Assembly (NCBI GenBank): GCA_027563935.2
Contig: CM050448.1
Span: 120,826,493 to 120,890,492 of the forward strand
Reading direction: 5' to 3'
From: Costus lasius
Lineage: Eukaryota; Streptophyta; Magnoliopsida; Zingiberales; Costaceae
Length of the DNA stretch: 64,000 bases
Shown here in pieces: positions 21,501 to 33,228 of this stretch. Position 1 is the first letter of the stretch. Every line of letters begins with the position of its first letter. A model generated the notes under the pieces. It did not search any database, was not told the origin of the DNA, and worked only from the letters and a program-made list of their open reading frames with translations. A program made the translations under genes and the position numbers.

Positions 21501-23806
21501 CTGATCACTTTCAGTAGTGTCATGAGACTAGATCAAATTGATCACTCGGTTTGGCTCAAGCCAGGAAGCATTAGTTGTTCATTGAGAAAGAGAGTATGAA
21601 GAACACTCGGTCAGACACTACACTCGGAAAGCCTTACTAAATTTCATCTCTAGAGGAGATTCCAATCCAGGCCTCTTTTTTTTTCTTGAGAAACAGAACG
21701 AGGAGATTCTCTACAAGTCCAAGATGTAGAAGTATACATTATTATGATGGCACCAAGATCCCTCTGAATATGTCGACGCCTTTTAAGCATAGAAGTCTTT
21801 GCTTTGACAGTTTCTTTTTATCAAACTTATCTGCAGTACTATCTTCTCCACCTCTCTCTGATAAGTATTTACAAACCCATTCAAGTAATGAGATAGGTAG
21901 CTATCAACTTTTCCGAATTATATGCGTCCTAATAATCTGAAATCTGAACGCTAGCGTAATTCACGAAGTCAAGAAAGAGCAGAGATACGAGTGCACTCGA
22001 ACTCACAGAGAGCATCCTCAAATTCTAGCCACCAAACCGCAGCTAAAAAAAAGAAAGACAAAAGACAGTTTTTTTAACGTTATCACAATATCATCGCCGA
22101 AACCAAGTAAAATTCATCCAGAATAAGTACACTCTTTTTCGTCCGACGGTGATTCGTTCAGCGCACGAAAACAAGCGTATAGGAGGCTCAAGAACATGAA
22201 AATCCTCAGAAAATACTCGGACCAATGCGCTAACCTCAAAATCATTCGAAGAGCTGCATTCCTGCGCCGCAAAAGCAGAATTCCTCCATGAATCGCAAAA
22301 CCTCAAGCCCAATCCCAGTCTGAGAAGCCCCCGCAGTCGCCATTCTCTCCTTTCCTCAGCTACTACTCAGAGAGAATAGCGAAGAAGAGAAAAGGAGGGG
22401 GAGACTAACGAGGCGGAAGGGAGAGATTCCCTGGAAATGAAGTTCCGTCACTCATTTGCCTCCCACCGTTATTTTAGTGGCCTGTCGCGGGAAAGGGTGG
22501 AAGGGTGCGTCGCAGGTGGGCGTCACATTATCCTGCTCCGCCCAGTTCTTACGTCAGCCACTGCCGTTGCTTTCAGTTATACGCCACTTAACCAGGACCC
22601 TACTTTATTCACGCCACGACTCCGAACTTTCCACCTCCCTTTGGTTACCCTTACGATAGCCACTGGCGCTTGTGAGCTGCGTGTCAATTGCTCTGAGCCA
22701 ATAATTTGAGCGGTATTCAATCGGGCCTACACGAACCACGTAATAATATATCGGATGAATTGATTGGGATGGAAGACGTCTCTTTGCTCGCCACTATTTT
22801 TTGTTGAAAATTTGCAATTTAATTTATTTATAATTTATTTTGATTGTTATAATTTTTTTTCTAACTAGTCCAAAATTAATATGAATTCTAGTATGGAGAG
22901 ATAAGGTTAGAAATAAAATAAACATAATTTGCTTAAATAGTATTGAGAACATTACTAATTTATACATAGCAAGTTGATCGAAAATTTTCTTAATTTAGTT
23001 TTAGAATTTGTTCTTGAAATATTTTCTATTAATTTAATCAATTTGGTTAGTAATGTTTCATTTTTTCCTATATTTTAAATGAAAATTAGCAATGTTATGA
23101 CTTCTACATTTCTGAAGGAGCAAGGAAGTGAAAAAGAATAACTAGGGGAAAAACTTTAAAATAAAAAAAAATGAGGGTAAAGTTGAGAAATTTTCATCCA
23201 CTTTATCCTTTTTTTCTTCCCAAAAAAATTAAAATTTTCTCTCTATAGTCTATATACACAGTTAATGAAAGGAAAAAAAAAAAGAAAAACACATTGTAGG
23301 CAAGAGTGAGATACTACCATAATTAAAATATTAAGCATCAATTATAAGGGAAAATTAAAAATTAAAAATGTAAAAAACTACTCTTTTTTCAATTGGCATA
23401 TAATAAATAATGATCAAATATTTTTCAAATTTATCTTGGAAGGAAGTTATAATTAGAGATATGAGTCAAATATTGTTGAGCTTTTTTAAGCATAAAAATA
23501 ATCATGGAATCAAATATAATACATTATAAAAGTTTTAAGCTTAGATAAATTTCAATCATTTAGTATATTTCACTATAACAAACACAAATAAGGCATGAAG
23601 CGATACCATAAGAAATGCTCGAACAATTTAGCTCATTGAAATCTTCATACAAATCAAAATGCTCGAACTACCTCTACAATTCACTAGTAAAAGGAACAGT
23701 GGAAGCAAAATAATTACCCAGGTTCAAGTTGATGCATGTTGTTTCCAAGATAACCATGGTAAAGCTCCATCATATGCTGCTGTAATTGATCCTTGCAAAG
23801 GCTCAT
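15553..23806 (-). CDS. TGA-type bZIP transcription factor, clade I (TGA1/TGA4-like)
   Basis: Binds TGACG (as-1-like) promoter elements; clade I members act in defence with NPR1 and in nitrate response. Coding exons, in order: 23806-23718, 19933-19783, 19684-19610, 19084-19025, 18943-18866, 18773-18710, 17363-17092, 16783-16544, 15705-15553. Phases agree throughout and give 393 aa. Seen: basic region RRLAQNREAARKSRMRKK in exon 4, a leucine zipper continuing in exon 5 (VQQLESSRLKLAHLEQEVER), then the DOG1 domain over exons 7-9 (DFEIEYGQWVEEQNRR; FYLMSGMWRTPAERFFLWIGG; VANYMGQMANAMGKLEAL). The end LTTRQAARGLLALGDYFERL...AARSREPA is characteristic of clade I. The first exon encodes MMELYHGYLGNN; an alternative first exon is listed separately. 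Intron 1 is 3.8 kb. The acceptor before exon 2 is a TAGAAG (NAGNAG) site that may add or drop one residue. Confidence 0.88.
15750..15963. repeat. Near-perfect tandem duplication, 2 x 107 bp, in TGA intron 8
   Basis: The unit beginning tattcagagattttgatgag occurs at 15750-15856 and again at 15857-15963. I find one mismatch (gattaaaa versus gataaaaa), so the duplication is recent. It starts about 45 bp upstream, in gene orientation, of the acceptor of the last exon, so it may alter branch-point or polypyrimidine context. Confidence 0.9.
20967..21306. repeat. Tandem duplication (about 172 and 168 bp) in TGA intron 1
   Basis: The segment starting caacaaacaattaagaaatg at 20967 is repeated immediately at 21139, ending at about 21306. 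The second copy lacks four bases and has several substitutions. It lies inside the long first intron. Confidence 0.88.
22235..22343 (-). other. Alternative first exon of the TGA gene with overlapping uORF
   Basis: Read on the - strand, ATG at 22245-22243 opens ATG ATT TTG AG and meets a good donor (GAG/GTTAGC) at 22235. Joined to exon 2 (19933) the phase fits exactly and gives MILSSTSPFVTSRRMG, which lines up with the N terminus of Arabidopsis TGA1 (MNSTSTHFVPPRRVG). Upstream, an ATG at 22343-22341 starts a 33-residue uORF (MATAGASQTGIGLE... ) whose TGA stop (22244-22242) overlaps the main ATG as ATGA. The surroundings are GC-richer and pyrimidine-rich, like a plant leader. Transcription from here is an inference. 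Confidence 0.6.
22446..22556 (-). promoter_or_regulatory. Three TGACG cores upstream of the alternative TGA first exon
   Basis: On the - strand TGACG occurs at 22450-22446, 22525-22521 and 22556-22552, the last as TGACGTAA. All face the direction of transcription and lie about 100-215 bp upstream of the uORF start at 22343. TGACG is the binding core of TGA factors, so self- or cross-regulation is possible. Function is inferred. Confidence 0.4.
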
Positions 23807-26800
23807 GGCTCCTTCACATCCTAGAGAAGGCTTCGATCATTTTTTTTCGATTTTTACACTGTGGATAATCAGCAAGAGATTAGATAGACATGAACATGGA
23901 GGAGGCTAGCTTGATTGGAAAGAAGAACTAGTATTTCAGATCAATAGCTATTTTGTTATCTGTTGCAGAAGCTAAATTTCTTGTTCTTGTTCAGTTTCCA
24001 TAAAAATCAAGCATGAAACTTCACTGGAAGTGAAGAAGCATCACTACCAACCTCTACACTCATGCAAAAGAACATAACAACAAGAACTAAAATGAAAAGC
24101 GAAAGAAATATAAGGGAAAACAACAGGTGTGGGGAAAAAGAAGAAGCTCAACCTCTCTGGTCTATTTAGGACTACTGACAGATCTGATGCTGAACAGGAT
24201 GGAGAGAAGAGAACAATACCACTCAAAGTTTGGAAATGGAGCTGTTAAATGGAAAATATATATATATGAAGAGATAAGAGATAAGATCCTCCTCTATGTG
24301 CACTTCCTACTAAGATACACATAGTGGATAGCTTTTACAAGTTGCTGCCAGCCATTAAACTCATATGCATTATGCATTAATTAACAATTGCTGAAAAGAG
24401 CATGATGCATCAAGCCTGACCTTAAAGAGGCTAAAAGCACAGCCAACTTGGCTGCTGATCACTAATCAGTGTGTGATATCTGATAATTAAACCTGGACTA
24501 TATTCAGAAGTATATATATTTGAGAGCTGAAGAATTACCAGTTCACTTCTCTCTGTCAATCAGATTTACTTTTCTCATATTTGTTTATGATCAACAATTT
24601 CTTTGGTCAAATCCTCTAGTCCTGTAAAGCAGCAGTATTGAGTACCAAGAGAATGAAAAAGATGTTTAATGATCAGGAAATAATTGGCTGAAGCTTAGGC
24701 CTGTAACTTTTTTTTTCTTCTTCCACCTTTTGTGGACAAAAGCTTAAACTTTTGTATTCCATTAAGCAAAGAGTACAATGAATCCAATTATTCAACGAAT
24801 AATTATCTTTAGAGACAAGTAAACTTAAGGAAGAAGGATAGCTAGCTACGGTTAGCAACTTCAGTATAACTTTCATATTTTGTCTTAAATGGCCTTTTGT
24901 CTTCATCATCTTTAGCTTTTGTGGGTGCTTCTACTGCTGCTGATTACCATGATTTCCCCTTCTTTTGTTACAAAACATCACGGGCTTAAAAAGGATGCGC
25001 AAGCTCCTCTAATGAAGGATATGCTCAAAGCAAAATTTCATTTTAGACCCCATACAATGAATTTAGAAAAGATAAGTTCAGGAGCAAAAAAAAGTTAAAA
25101 CGAGAGAGTGTAATGGTGCTCTTTGATTGATGAGACATGCCTTTTCCTTGAAAGCAATTCACAGTAGTCCTGCCTAGAATGAGTTATGTGTCGATTGTCG
25201 AATACCGTTTGATATGTTCTTAGAATTCTTGCTCCTTTTCCTCGCTTTTGTATATTTACAGTGCTCTTTATCACACATCCATCTGTCCCATATCTGATTA
25301 GTTTATTTACTTAACTGGGGTTAAAGCTGGAGCGAGCATGCCTTTGGGGGAAGGCAAAGTGCAGAGCTACTTGGAAAAGGAAGCAAGGCAGGTAAAGGGG
25401 AATTGTGAGGATAATATTAGAAATGGTGAGTGAATAACTAAGATTCTTACGCGCTGGTGGTGCTTGGATGCTGCATCCTGCCTTTTCAATTTAGATGCTT
25501 TGTTGTTGATCGAAGAATGGGCTGTAAAAGGATCTCCATATATAGTTTTCTTTTGCTTTTAGATTATCTGAACATGCTTAATCTATCCAAGAACAAGATT
25601 CTGTCAATATAATTTAGTTACAATGAGATCATAACCTGGAAAGAGGCTGATCAGATTCTATTAATTTATAAAACTAAAAAATTGGCCGATCGAATCGATT
25701 TAATCAATACAAATCATATATCTTACAAGCATGTGGTTGAATCAGCACTTGCACAGTAGCTGCATCACTTCTGTTCATCCTTCAAGGGAAGAAAAATAAG
25801 AGGGCTTAAAAGGTCAATGGTGTGCTCGCGTGCAATCTTACTCTGCAAGCAATCATATGGAGATAAATATTTTGCTGTGAGACAAACCTCACTCGTGGTT
25901 CATTAATTTGTGTGGAGCACCACATCATAATCAAGTAATTTGCACAAAATGTCAAGAGAGATCTGCAAAAGCATCAATCAAAAGCAAAAAATTTAAAAAA
26001 ATATAAAAGAGGGAGAGATGAAGACTTTTGTTTGTGGTGATCCAAACAATCAATCATTTGAATACTCCTGTGTGTGTGAATCATGGAACTTTTGGTAAGC
26101 CTTTATTCTTTGCATTCTTTTGGTGAGGACCCCAATGCAGCAGCAGCTAACGTGCAAAATGGAACATTCATCATCGATGAAGCTCAATCTGCTCACTATG
26201 ATTAGAGAAGACCAATAATTTATGACATCCTTTCCTTTGTTGGAGGGCCAAGGGCGGCATGAATTTCCACCTTGCTCCTTGGACTCGACTACTGTTTCAT
26301 TACTGCCTAGGCCACAGCCTCCACTACTAACGGAGGTCCTTCCTCGGCAGCACTGTGGGTGTGTCTTAAAGTGCAGCACAGAGCAGGAGGAGAAGCTTTA
26401 GATACTTCTGGCACTATTTTTTTTGCGTCAAAGTGAAGGAATAATCTAACGCATTACTTGGATTCTAAAGTAGATTCTACCCTCTCAGAGAATAGAAAAG
26501 CTAATTCCAAGCTGTATCTTGCAATCACTCACACAAAAGTTTAAAGAGCTCATATTAATGTATGTTTGTGCAAATCAAATCAGAAGAGTAGATAAAACCT
26601 CACCAAAATTTTTCATTGAGAAAAAAAAATGAATGAAACCAACCTTTGGAGAATGCCAAGACGAAATTCAACAATTCATATTTAGGTAAATAAATCCTTA
26701 ATATGCTTGCAAAATTTCAGCTCAATCCAATCGTTTTTCGGTAAATTTTCTGCAGTTTTCGACTCCACAAGCAAAATAACTCAAAGAATCCTTAAAATCA

Positions 26801-28060
26801 TTGCACAGAATTGATATAACTTCATTTTCTACAAAACCAGATGCTCCAACTCTAAGCTTCAGAAGGCTCTCCACCAATGATTCTTACATGAGAGAGAGAG
26901 AGAGAGGAGTTTTGAATCTAAGGAGACAATTTATGAAGTCAACAGTGGAGGTCAACACTGGTCATAGATCTTCTCTGACTTGGACCATCCATCTTGAGTT
27001 AGTGTGTGATTGCTAACAAACAATGTGGTCTCCAACCCACAAACGTGACATGATATGTTCGCAGAGGGATGAATAATTTCAACTTGAGAAGCCTATGCTT
27101 AAGTCAGATCTTACGATTGTGCAATAAAATCCCAAGAATCAACCATATAGGGACAAGAGACACTCCCTCTATTGAGAAACTCTCTCTTCGTTGATAAAAT
27201 AATACAAAGATTATGCTTAACAAACGTAGGGATAGAGTCAAATACCTAGTAGTCATCGTCACGTTTGAATATGTGAACATCAGTACATCACATCACCAAA
27301 ATGTTACGAATCATTTAAAAAAATTGACTAATAAGTTTTTTAGCATAAAATAGCTCAATTTAAAATATTTAAGCTAAAATTAACAATAATAAATTCACTA
27401 AGTCTTTTACTTTCTACTATTTTTTTGTCATATTTTTTTGTAAAACTAAAATTTTATAATATCCTAGTTAAGACTTGACATTATCATCAAACGAATGTTT
27501 AATACATATTTAAGAATCTTATCCTTTAGTCTATAGCATATAAGGTACTATATAATCTTCCTCTTAGCTACTTAATCTCTACTTAATTTTCCTACAATTA
27601 AGTCTTTCAACCTCTATCATGATGCTTTTTTGTTGACTAAAATAATCAATATATGATAATTTAATTATGACCTGAATTACTACTCTATTTCTTTTTTTTT
27701 CAAATAAGAATGTATTGAGACGCTATTGCTAACTTTAGCATGGACAAAGGAGTATTCAAAATAACATTGGATGTATGAAATAAATAAATAAATAATAAAC
27801 TCTTTAATTGAATTTTATTTTCAATTGTTGATTTTTTGCATGGTTGAACTGAAGTATTCGGTAGCCACGTTTCATTGTATGCGTGAAGTATTTTTCCTTG
27901 TACAAATATCAAGAGAGCACAAAAAATAGGAGAATTCTGCGTATGGTTCTCAATTTTTTTTTCTTTTAAAACACAAATCTCACAATGCCACTGTGCCAGT
28001 TAATTTTGTGCTCAGGAGGGCCCAACTAAGTGGAAAAGGCCCAAAAACAGGACGACCAGT
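23807..28060. other. Upstream region of TGA and intergenic space
   Basis: Immediately above the TGA start codon the - strand shows a plausible leader acceptor (CTTCTCTAG before GATGTGAAGGAGCC), so the long transcript probably has a spliced 5'UTR starting further right, perhaps near 24.1-24.2 kb. The rest is AT-rich with a short GA repeat near 26894. No protein-coding gene, known microRNA precursor or tRNA could be recognised. Confidence 0.45.
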
Positions 28061-28064
28061 AGTA

Positions 28065-28074
28065 AAACCCTAAA
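28065..28074 (+). promoter_or_regulatory. Telo-box upstream of the UBA2A-like gene
   Basis: AAACCCTAAA, about 55 bp before the start codon. Telo-boxes are common near the transcription start of plant genes for RNA-binding and translation proteins. Role inferred from position. Confidence 0.5.
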
Positions 28075-28126
28075 CAGTCAAACAAACCCAGGAACCTGTG
28101 CAGCTCATCCTCGGTCGTCGATCTCC

Positions 28127-29554
28127 ATGGCGACCAGGAAGAGGAGGGTCGACCAAGAGGACGAACTCCTCCTGCCGCCTGGCACGAACCACGCCGGGGA
28201 GGCCCTCCCCCAGCTCCATCACCACCCTGTCGTTTACACGCGAGCTCCGGCCTCCGACGATGATGACGGCGGCGAGGACGGCGACGATGAAGACGTGGAG
28301 AATCTCTTGGAGCCGCTCTCTAGGGAACAGCTCGTTTCTATTCTCCGTACTGCCGCTGCCTCTGACCCGGCCACCCTTGCGGAAATCCATCGCATCGCTG
28401 ACCTCGATCCCGCCCAACGCAAGCTCTTCGTCCACGGCCTCGGCTGGGAGACTACCGCCGAGGGACTCCGAGACGCCTTCGCCGGTTACGGAGACATCGA
28501 TGACTGTCGCGTCATCGTCGACAAGGCCAGTGGCCGTTCAAAGGGCTACGGCTTCGTCCTCTTCCGCCACCGTAGCTCCGCTCAGCATGCCCTCCGCCGA
28601 CCTCAGAAACTTATTGACGACCGCATGACCTCCTGCCAGCTCGCATCTTCTGGCCCCTCCGCCCAATTCCACAACCCTGCCCCGCAAAACTATTATAACT
28701 CTAACCCTGGCCCTGGTCCTGCCTCGCACCAGGATAACGTATCGAGGAAAATCTATGTGGGGAACGTTCACTCGGACGTTGACGGAGGACGCCTCCTTGC
28801 GTACTTCTCCCAGTACGGAGAGATCGAGGAGGGCCCGATTGGATTTGATCGACACACTGGGAGGCCAAAAGGGTATGCTCTTTTTGTCTACAAGACGGTC
28901 GATGGTGCCATGAGAGCTCTCGAGGAGCCAAGCAAGAATTTTGATGGTCACCTACTTTACTGTCAGCGGGCTACTGATAACAAGAATAAGGCAACGCAGA
29001 TCCAGAATGCTGCTGTTCCGACAAATATGGCACCGAGCACGGGAGTTCTTGATGGATCGGGTTATGCAGGGAATCTCGCGGATATGGAGTTGGCACAGCA
29101 ATCTATGATTTTTGGGCAAGGGCTTCTTGGTATGGGTGGGGCGCAAGCCTTCGGTCAGGGAATGCAGCCAAATGCTGCTATGCTCGCACTACTGGCAGCA
29201 GCTGGGCAGAATCCAGCAGCTATTGGGATCACTCCTGCCATGCTTGCATCTGTCAATCCTGCATTTGCTGCTGCATTTGGTGCATCAGCGACGCAGCAGG
29301 CAGTTTCTTCAACTGTTCCTCAGATGGCACAGGTGCCAAACTATGGAATGGGAGGCGCCGCATATCAGGGACCTCCCGGTTTTCAGGGGCCTACAGGGTT
29401 TCAGCCTGGTTTCCAAGGCCCTCCAGGTTTTCCAGGCACACCACCAATTGCTCAACAAGGTGGAGGCGGGGGCGGCAGTTCTTACCAGGGAGTCCCAACG
29501 GGCCAGGGTTCAAGGACAGCAACTGGATCAATGGGTGGATATAACCAGCTTTAG
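28127..29554 (+). CDS. UBA2A: UBA2A/B-like RNA-binding protein with two RRMs (475 aa)
   Basis: Nuclear RNA-binding protein of the UBP1-associated protein 2 family, which binds U-rich 3'UTRs and is linked to mRNA stability and stress or abscisic acid signalling. Seen: basic start ATRKRRVDQ, an acidic stretch (about residues 44-56, DDDDGGEDGDDED), RRM1 at about 98-175 with RNP2 LFVHGL (100-105) and RNP1 KGYGFVLF (139-146), and RRM2 at about 207-283 with RNP2 IYVGNV (209-214) and RNP1 KGYALFVY (248-255). A long Gly/Gln/Pro/Ala-rich tail follows. The coding sequence is a single exon, very GC-rich at its 5' end. The stop codon TAG is followed directly by GTATGC, a splice-donor match, so a 3'UTR intron is likely. 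The segment between the RRMs and the Ala-rich tail favours UBA2A/B over UBA2C. Confidence 0.9.
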   Translation: MATRKRRVDQEDELLLPPGTNHAGEALPQLHHHPVVYTRAPASDDDDGGEDGDDEDVENLLEPLSREQLVSILRTAAASDPATLAEIHRIADLDPAQRKLFVHGLGWETTAEGLRDAFAGYGDIDDCRVIVDKASGRSKGYGFVLFRHRSSAQHALRRPQKLIDDRMTSCQLASSGPSAQFHNPAPQNYYNSNPGPGPASHQDNVSRKIYVGNVHSDVDGGRLLAYFSQYGEIEEGPIGFDRHTGRPKGYALFVYKTVDGAMRALEEPSKNFDGHLLYCQRATDNKNKATQIQNAAVPTNMAPSTGVLDGSGYAGNLADMELAQQSMIFGQGLLGMGGAQAFGQGMQPNAAMLALLAAAGQNPAAIGITPAMLASVNPAFAAAFGASATQQAVSSTVPQMAQVPNYGMGGAAYQGPPGFQGPTGFQPGFQGPPGFPGTPPIAQQGGGGGGSSYQGVPTGQGSRTATGSMGGYNQL

Positions 29555-31606
29555 GTATGCAACAAATGCAATAGTCTAATTGCTGCGAGTTCTTGATTTT
29601 AACTAGTGAATTTTCTCTTTGATTATCGTCCTGTTGTTGGCTTTTCGTGCTAATTATTGTTCTCTCTTCTAGTTTCATTCTGAGATCGTGGTTATACATG
29701 CCGTTTAAAGATCGCATGGCTTTTCAGTGCCACTTGGCGCTGGGTATCGAGAAAGGCTTCGATGCAACAATTTGAAATAGAACTGTTTTTACTTTATCAC
29801 TGCGCTATGATGAATTTTGGACTTGTCTATTTTATCTATCCACTTACTTCGGAACGTACCTTCTTTCTCGATGTTGTTCTGAATTTATCTTTTCATTGTG
29901 GACTGTCAGCTTGGATTTGTGGCATGGTATTTGGTTTCCTTCGGAGCTTGAGTAACTCAATTTCTCTGACAAGTGTCTACTGTAGAATATGCTACAGTCT
30001 CCGATTTTTTTTCTTGATCATTGTTGAGATTTTTAATGCCTTGGGCACTATGGTTTTGTACATCAAGGTTCCTGATTACTTCTAAAGTGGACTTCCTAAG
30101 ATGGATTACATATTGCTAAACGCCATCTTTGCCTTTGACTTGACTTTGGTCGACATTCATGCTTCCCTTACCCTGTTTCCTTGGATGAAGAAAGGAAAAC
30201 ACATTGAATTTAGATGCAAAATACTACTAGATTCAATGTATTTTTCCTTCTAGCATCTCAACTGTGGATAGTTTTTTTTATTTATAAAGTTCTTCAATGG
30301 TGTCTAGATCTAACTTGAGTTGAACTTGCCTTCCCATTTCTTGCGGATCTTACATGTTCAAAAGTCAATAGGTTGCACATGCAGAATAGCCAAATTTGAT
30401 CTTTGACCATGCATGTTGATTAACAAGGCTGTGGTTGGTGCACAACATGCTTTTTCCCGACAACACCATGCTGTAAGGTAGACCTTTTGAATTGCTAACC
30501 CTCTGATTATACTTATTTCATTTAATCTCGATATACCTTGTTTAAGTTCTCCCTCAACTATGTCATTCTTATCAAGTCTTTTAGCATTTAAATTGACCTG
30601 CACAGTATAAGTGCAATGATGTAAATATGAACTGATAATTTATATTCAGTTTAATTTAATAGTTTTGATAGCTCAAAATTTGAAACCATTGTAATATTGT
30701 ATGATGTATAATATGTTGTGAATTATAAAAATGTTTCTTGAAATGTAATGCACATTGCCTCCACCTTCTTTTAGAGGCCTAGTTTGCTATGTAAAGCCTT
30801 TAAAAAGTTTGTGAAATCTTCTAAGCATGATTGCCAAATTTTCTCTTTTGACCTGCTGCAGTTTGCAGATATAGCGCTCACACTTATGATAAGCTTGCAT
30901 TATTTGTCATTTAGGTCTGATTTCAGGGGAAAAAAAGAGTATATGCTACTGATGGTTAAGTCTCACAACAATTAGGATGAATGAACTGAGAAATGTGATG
31001 CAACATTACCAAAATATACAAAAGAAATGATATGGTTGTAGTTCTAATTCGTGTTTAGGAAAACAATAGAAGTATTTTGGTATCATGAATTGCTACATAA
31101 GTGGAACTTAAGAATAAAATCCTAGTAAGCTATTCAACACATATTAACTGTAACAACCTGAATCACTTTATTCTAATTCTGTTGTGATGTTTTAAATGGC
31201 ATATTGAAATGTTGTATGTACTCTTGAATATTTAGCATTATAATGTTATCTCCAGCTTCTGCAGTAACTTGCCTGAAGGTTGTTATTTTCTTGTGTTTTT
31301 GCCTATTGCATTCCCTGGACTATTGGTACTGTATACTTCTGATATCTGTCTTGTTTTAGCTTCATATATCCTTTAGTATAACTTTTAATTAAGTTGTTTT
31401 ACTAAACATGTTGATATATTATTTTTTTCAATTAACGTAGGCATCCCTCCACTCTCAAACATACTGACTTCTTGATACATAAAAGGGGAATGGAGCAAGA
31501 AATGGAGATTCCTTAGTGGAGTGGTTGATAGTTTAAGTCATTGGAATATGTTGGATTTGAGTTAGCTTTAGACTATTTTTATCACATGCCAACTTGTGTT
31601 TAAAAG
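29555..31606 (+). other. 3'UTR and downstream flank of the UBA2A-like gene
   Basis: T-rich sequence expected to hold the 3'UTR, possibly interrupted by one or more introns starting at the donor beside the stop codon. I cannot fix the polyadenylation site. The open frames here (for example 29762-30085) resemble nothing and look fortuitous. Confidence 0.4.
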
Positions 31607-32110
31607 TGTTATAACCCACTTGACGAGCAAACTGACTCCTCTTGATGAGTTGAATGATAACATGGTTTGATTAAAATGTTTAAAGTCAAGTAAATGATTG
31701 TAAGCTCACCAAGCCTCATATATTATACTATCTTTTTTTCACTTCTCATGTGAGACTACCCTATGGCATTGTAATTTTCCCTACTTAATACTTTTTGTCC
31801 TCTGTCAACCTAAGGCCTAATATATATTTATGAAATATCCCTTGGTCTGAGGTTAGCCCGGTGCTTCTATCATTCTTGGCTGTTTTTTTATTATTGGCCT
31901 CTCATCGGGTTAGGGCTAAGTTTGCTTTAATACCAATTGTTATGACTCGCCTAATAAGCAAACTACTTGATTAACTTAGTGAGTTAAATGACAACATAAC
32001 CCAATTAAAATGCTTAAGCCTAAATTAAATTAATGATTGTAAGTTCATAAAGCCTTATATATTACACTATCTTTTTTTTTTCACTTACCATGTAAAACTA
32101 AATTGGAATA
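31607..32110 (-). mobile_element. TRIM-like miniature LTR retrotransposon
   Basis: Two degenerate direct repeats of about 150-160 bp (about 31607-31765 and 31937-32100) share tgttat at the start, gagtt.aatga, ttaaaatg, aatgattgtaag, tatattaNactatc and a t-run before cactt. Between them is only about 170 bp. Read on the - strand, the sequence inside the right repeat is ATTGGTATTAAAGC, a 10 of 12 match to the initiator-Met tRNA primer binding site TGGTATCAGAGC, placed exactly at the LTR end. Short LTRs, a primer site and no coding interior define TRIM elements. The outer ends are eroded and no target duplication is clear. Confidence 0.55.
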
Positions 32111-33228
32111 TTATAACAAGTATTGTATTGCTACCTTAGTATTGTCCCATATACATGATTGGATATGGACTGAAGAGTTTGTCTGGGATGATATGCGTCA
32201 TATTTGGATTAGCTTCTCAGGCTGGCATATATTTGAATGATAGAATTCACAACCCTTGTGTTGATGGAAGAATTCATGGATTTGAAATGGTCGTGCAGAT
32301 TCAAGTTTGTTAGAATTTAGTTCTTACCTATATGGACCGTGACAATTACACATGATTGGATTGTAGGATCAGAAAATATATTTTAATAAATATACATGCA
32401 TATACTAGGAGAAAACTAAATACAGCAACATATTACCAATTGAATTGTAATTAATCCACTGATGTGCGAGTCTCTAGTCTACTATGCATTATGACTATAT
32501 TCTAACCTGTAAAATAAACTTAATACTAATTGAAGAACTGAACTGAAGCACCATAATTGTAACATCAAAGAAGTTTGCTATTGACCTTGCTTCATATGTA
32601 CTATTTGACCTCACCTATGTTTTTTTTCTTTCTTTTTCTATTCCTAGGTTATTAGATAGTAGTCATATGAACCTTGCATAGAATAGTCGGTACTGTAGTC
32701 ATTTCAAAATTGCTATCGTTGGACCTTATGTATACTTCGAAACGTACCAAGCAGCATTAGATACATAGGCAATAAATGAATAAAAATATGTACTATTCAG
32801 TATTGACTATAGTCCCATTGAATTAGATAGCACTAGTTGAGATTTTTTTGCATGGTATTAACATAGTCATAAGTCAATTTATTGTATTTGGAAATTGCAC
32901 TTAACAATAATATTTATTTCAAATAATAATATAAAATACATGATGTTCATAAGCTTAACTGCATATCAGCTAATATTACGAACAGGTTCCCTTCAGTTTC
33001 AATCGTAGTGCAATAGATATCTACGTGATGAGGTTGATGGCGTTGTACCACTAAAAATGTGTCTTCACTTTATGTTACACTGGAGCTAAATTAAAATTTG
33101 AGTGCAACCTCACATACCAAATTACATATCATACCTCAAAGTTCTCAAATCAATTATACAAAGTTAACAAACAAAGTATTTATAACTGTTTGAAGCAATT
33201 TCCAAGTTCAACTTGAGTATTTAACTCT
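32111..33228. other. AT-rich intergenic sequence, nothing recognised
   Basis: No open frame of note, no repeat structure and no RNA gene seen. Confidence 0.5.

Noticed and set aside
26050..26379. 109-residue frame on the - strand (CRPWPSNKGKDVINYW region)
   Set aside because: Cys-rich and slightly peptide-like, but no signal peptide, no family match and no convincing splice neighbours.
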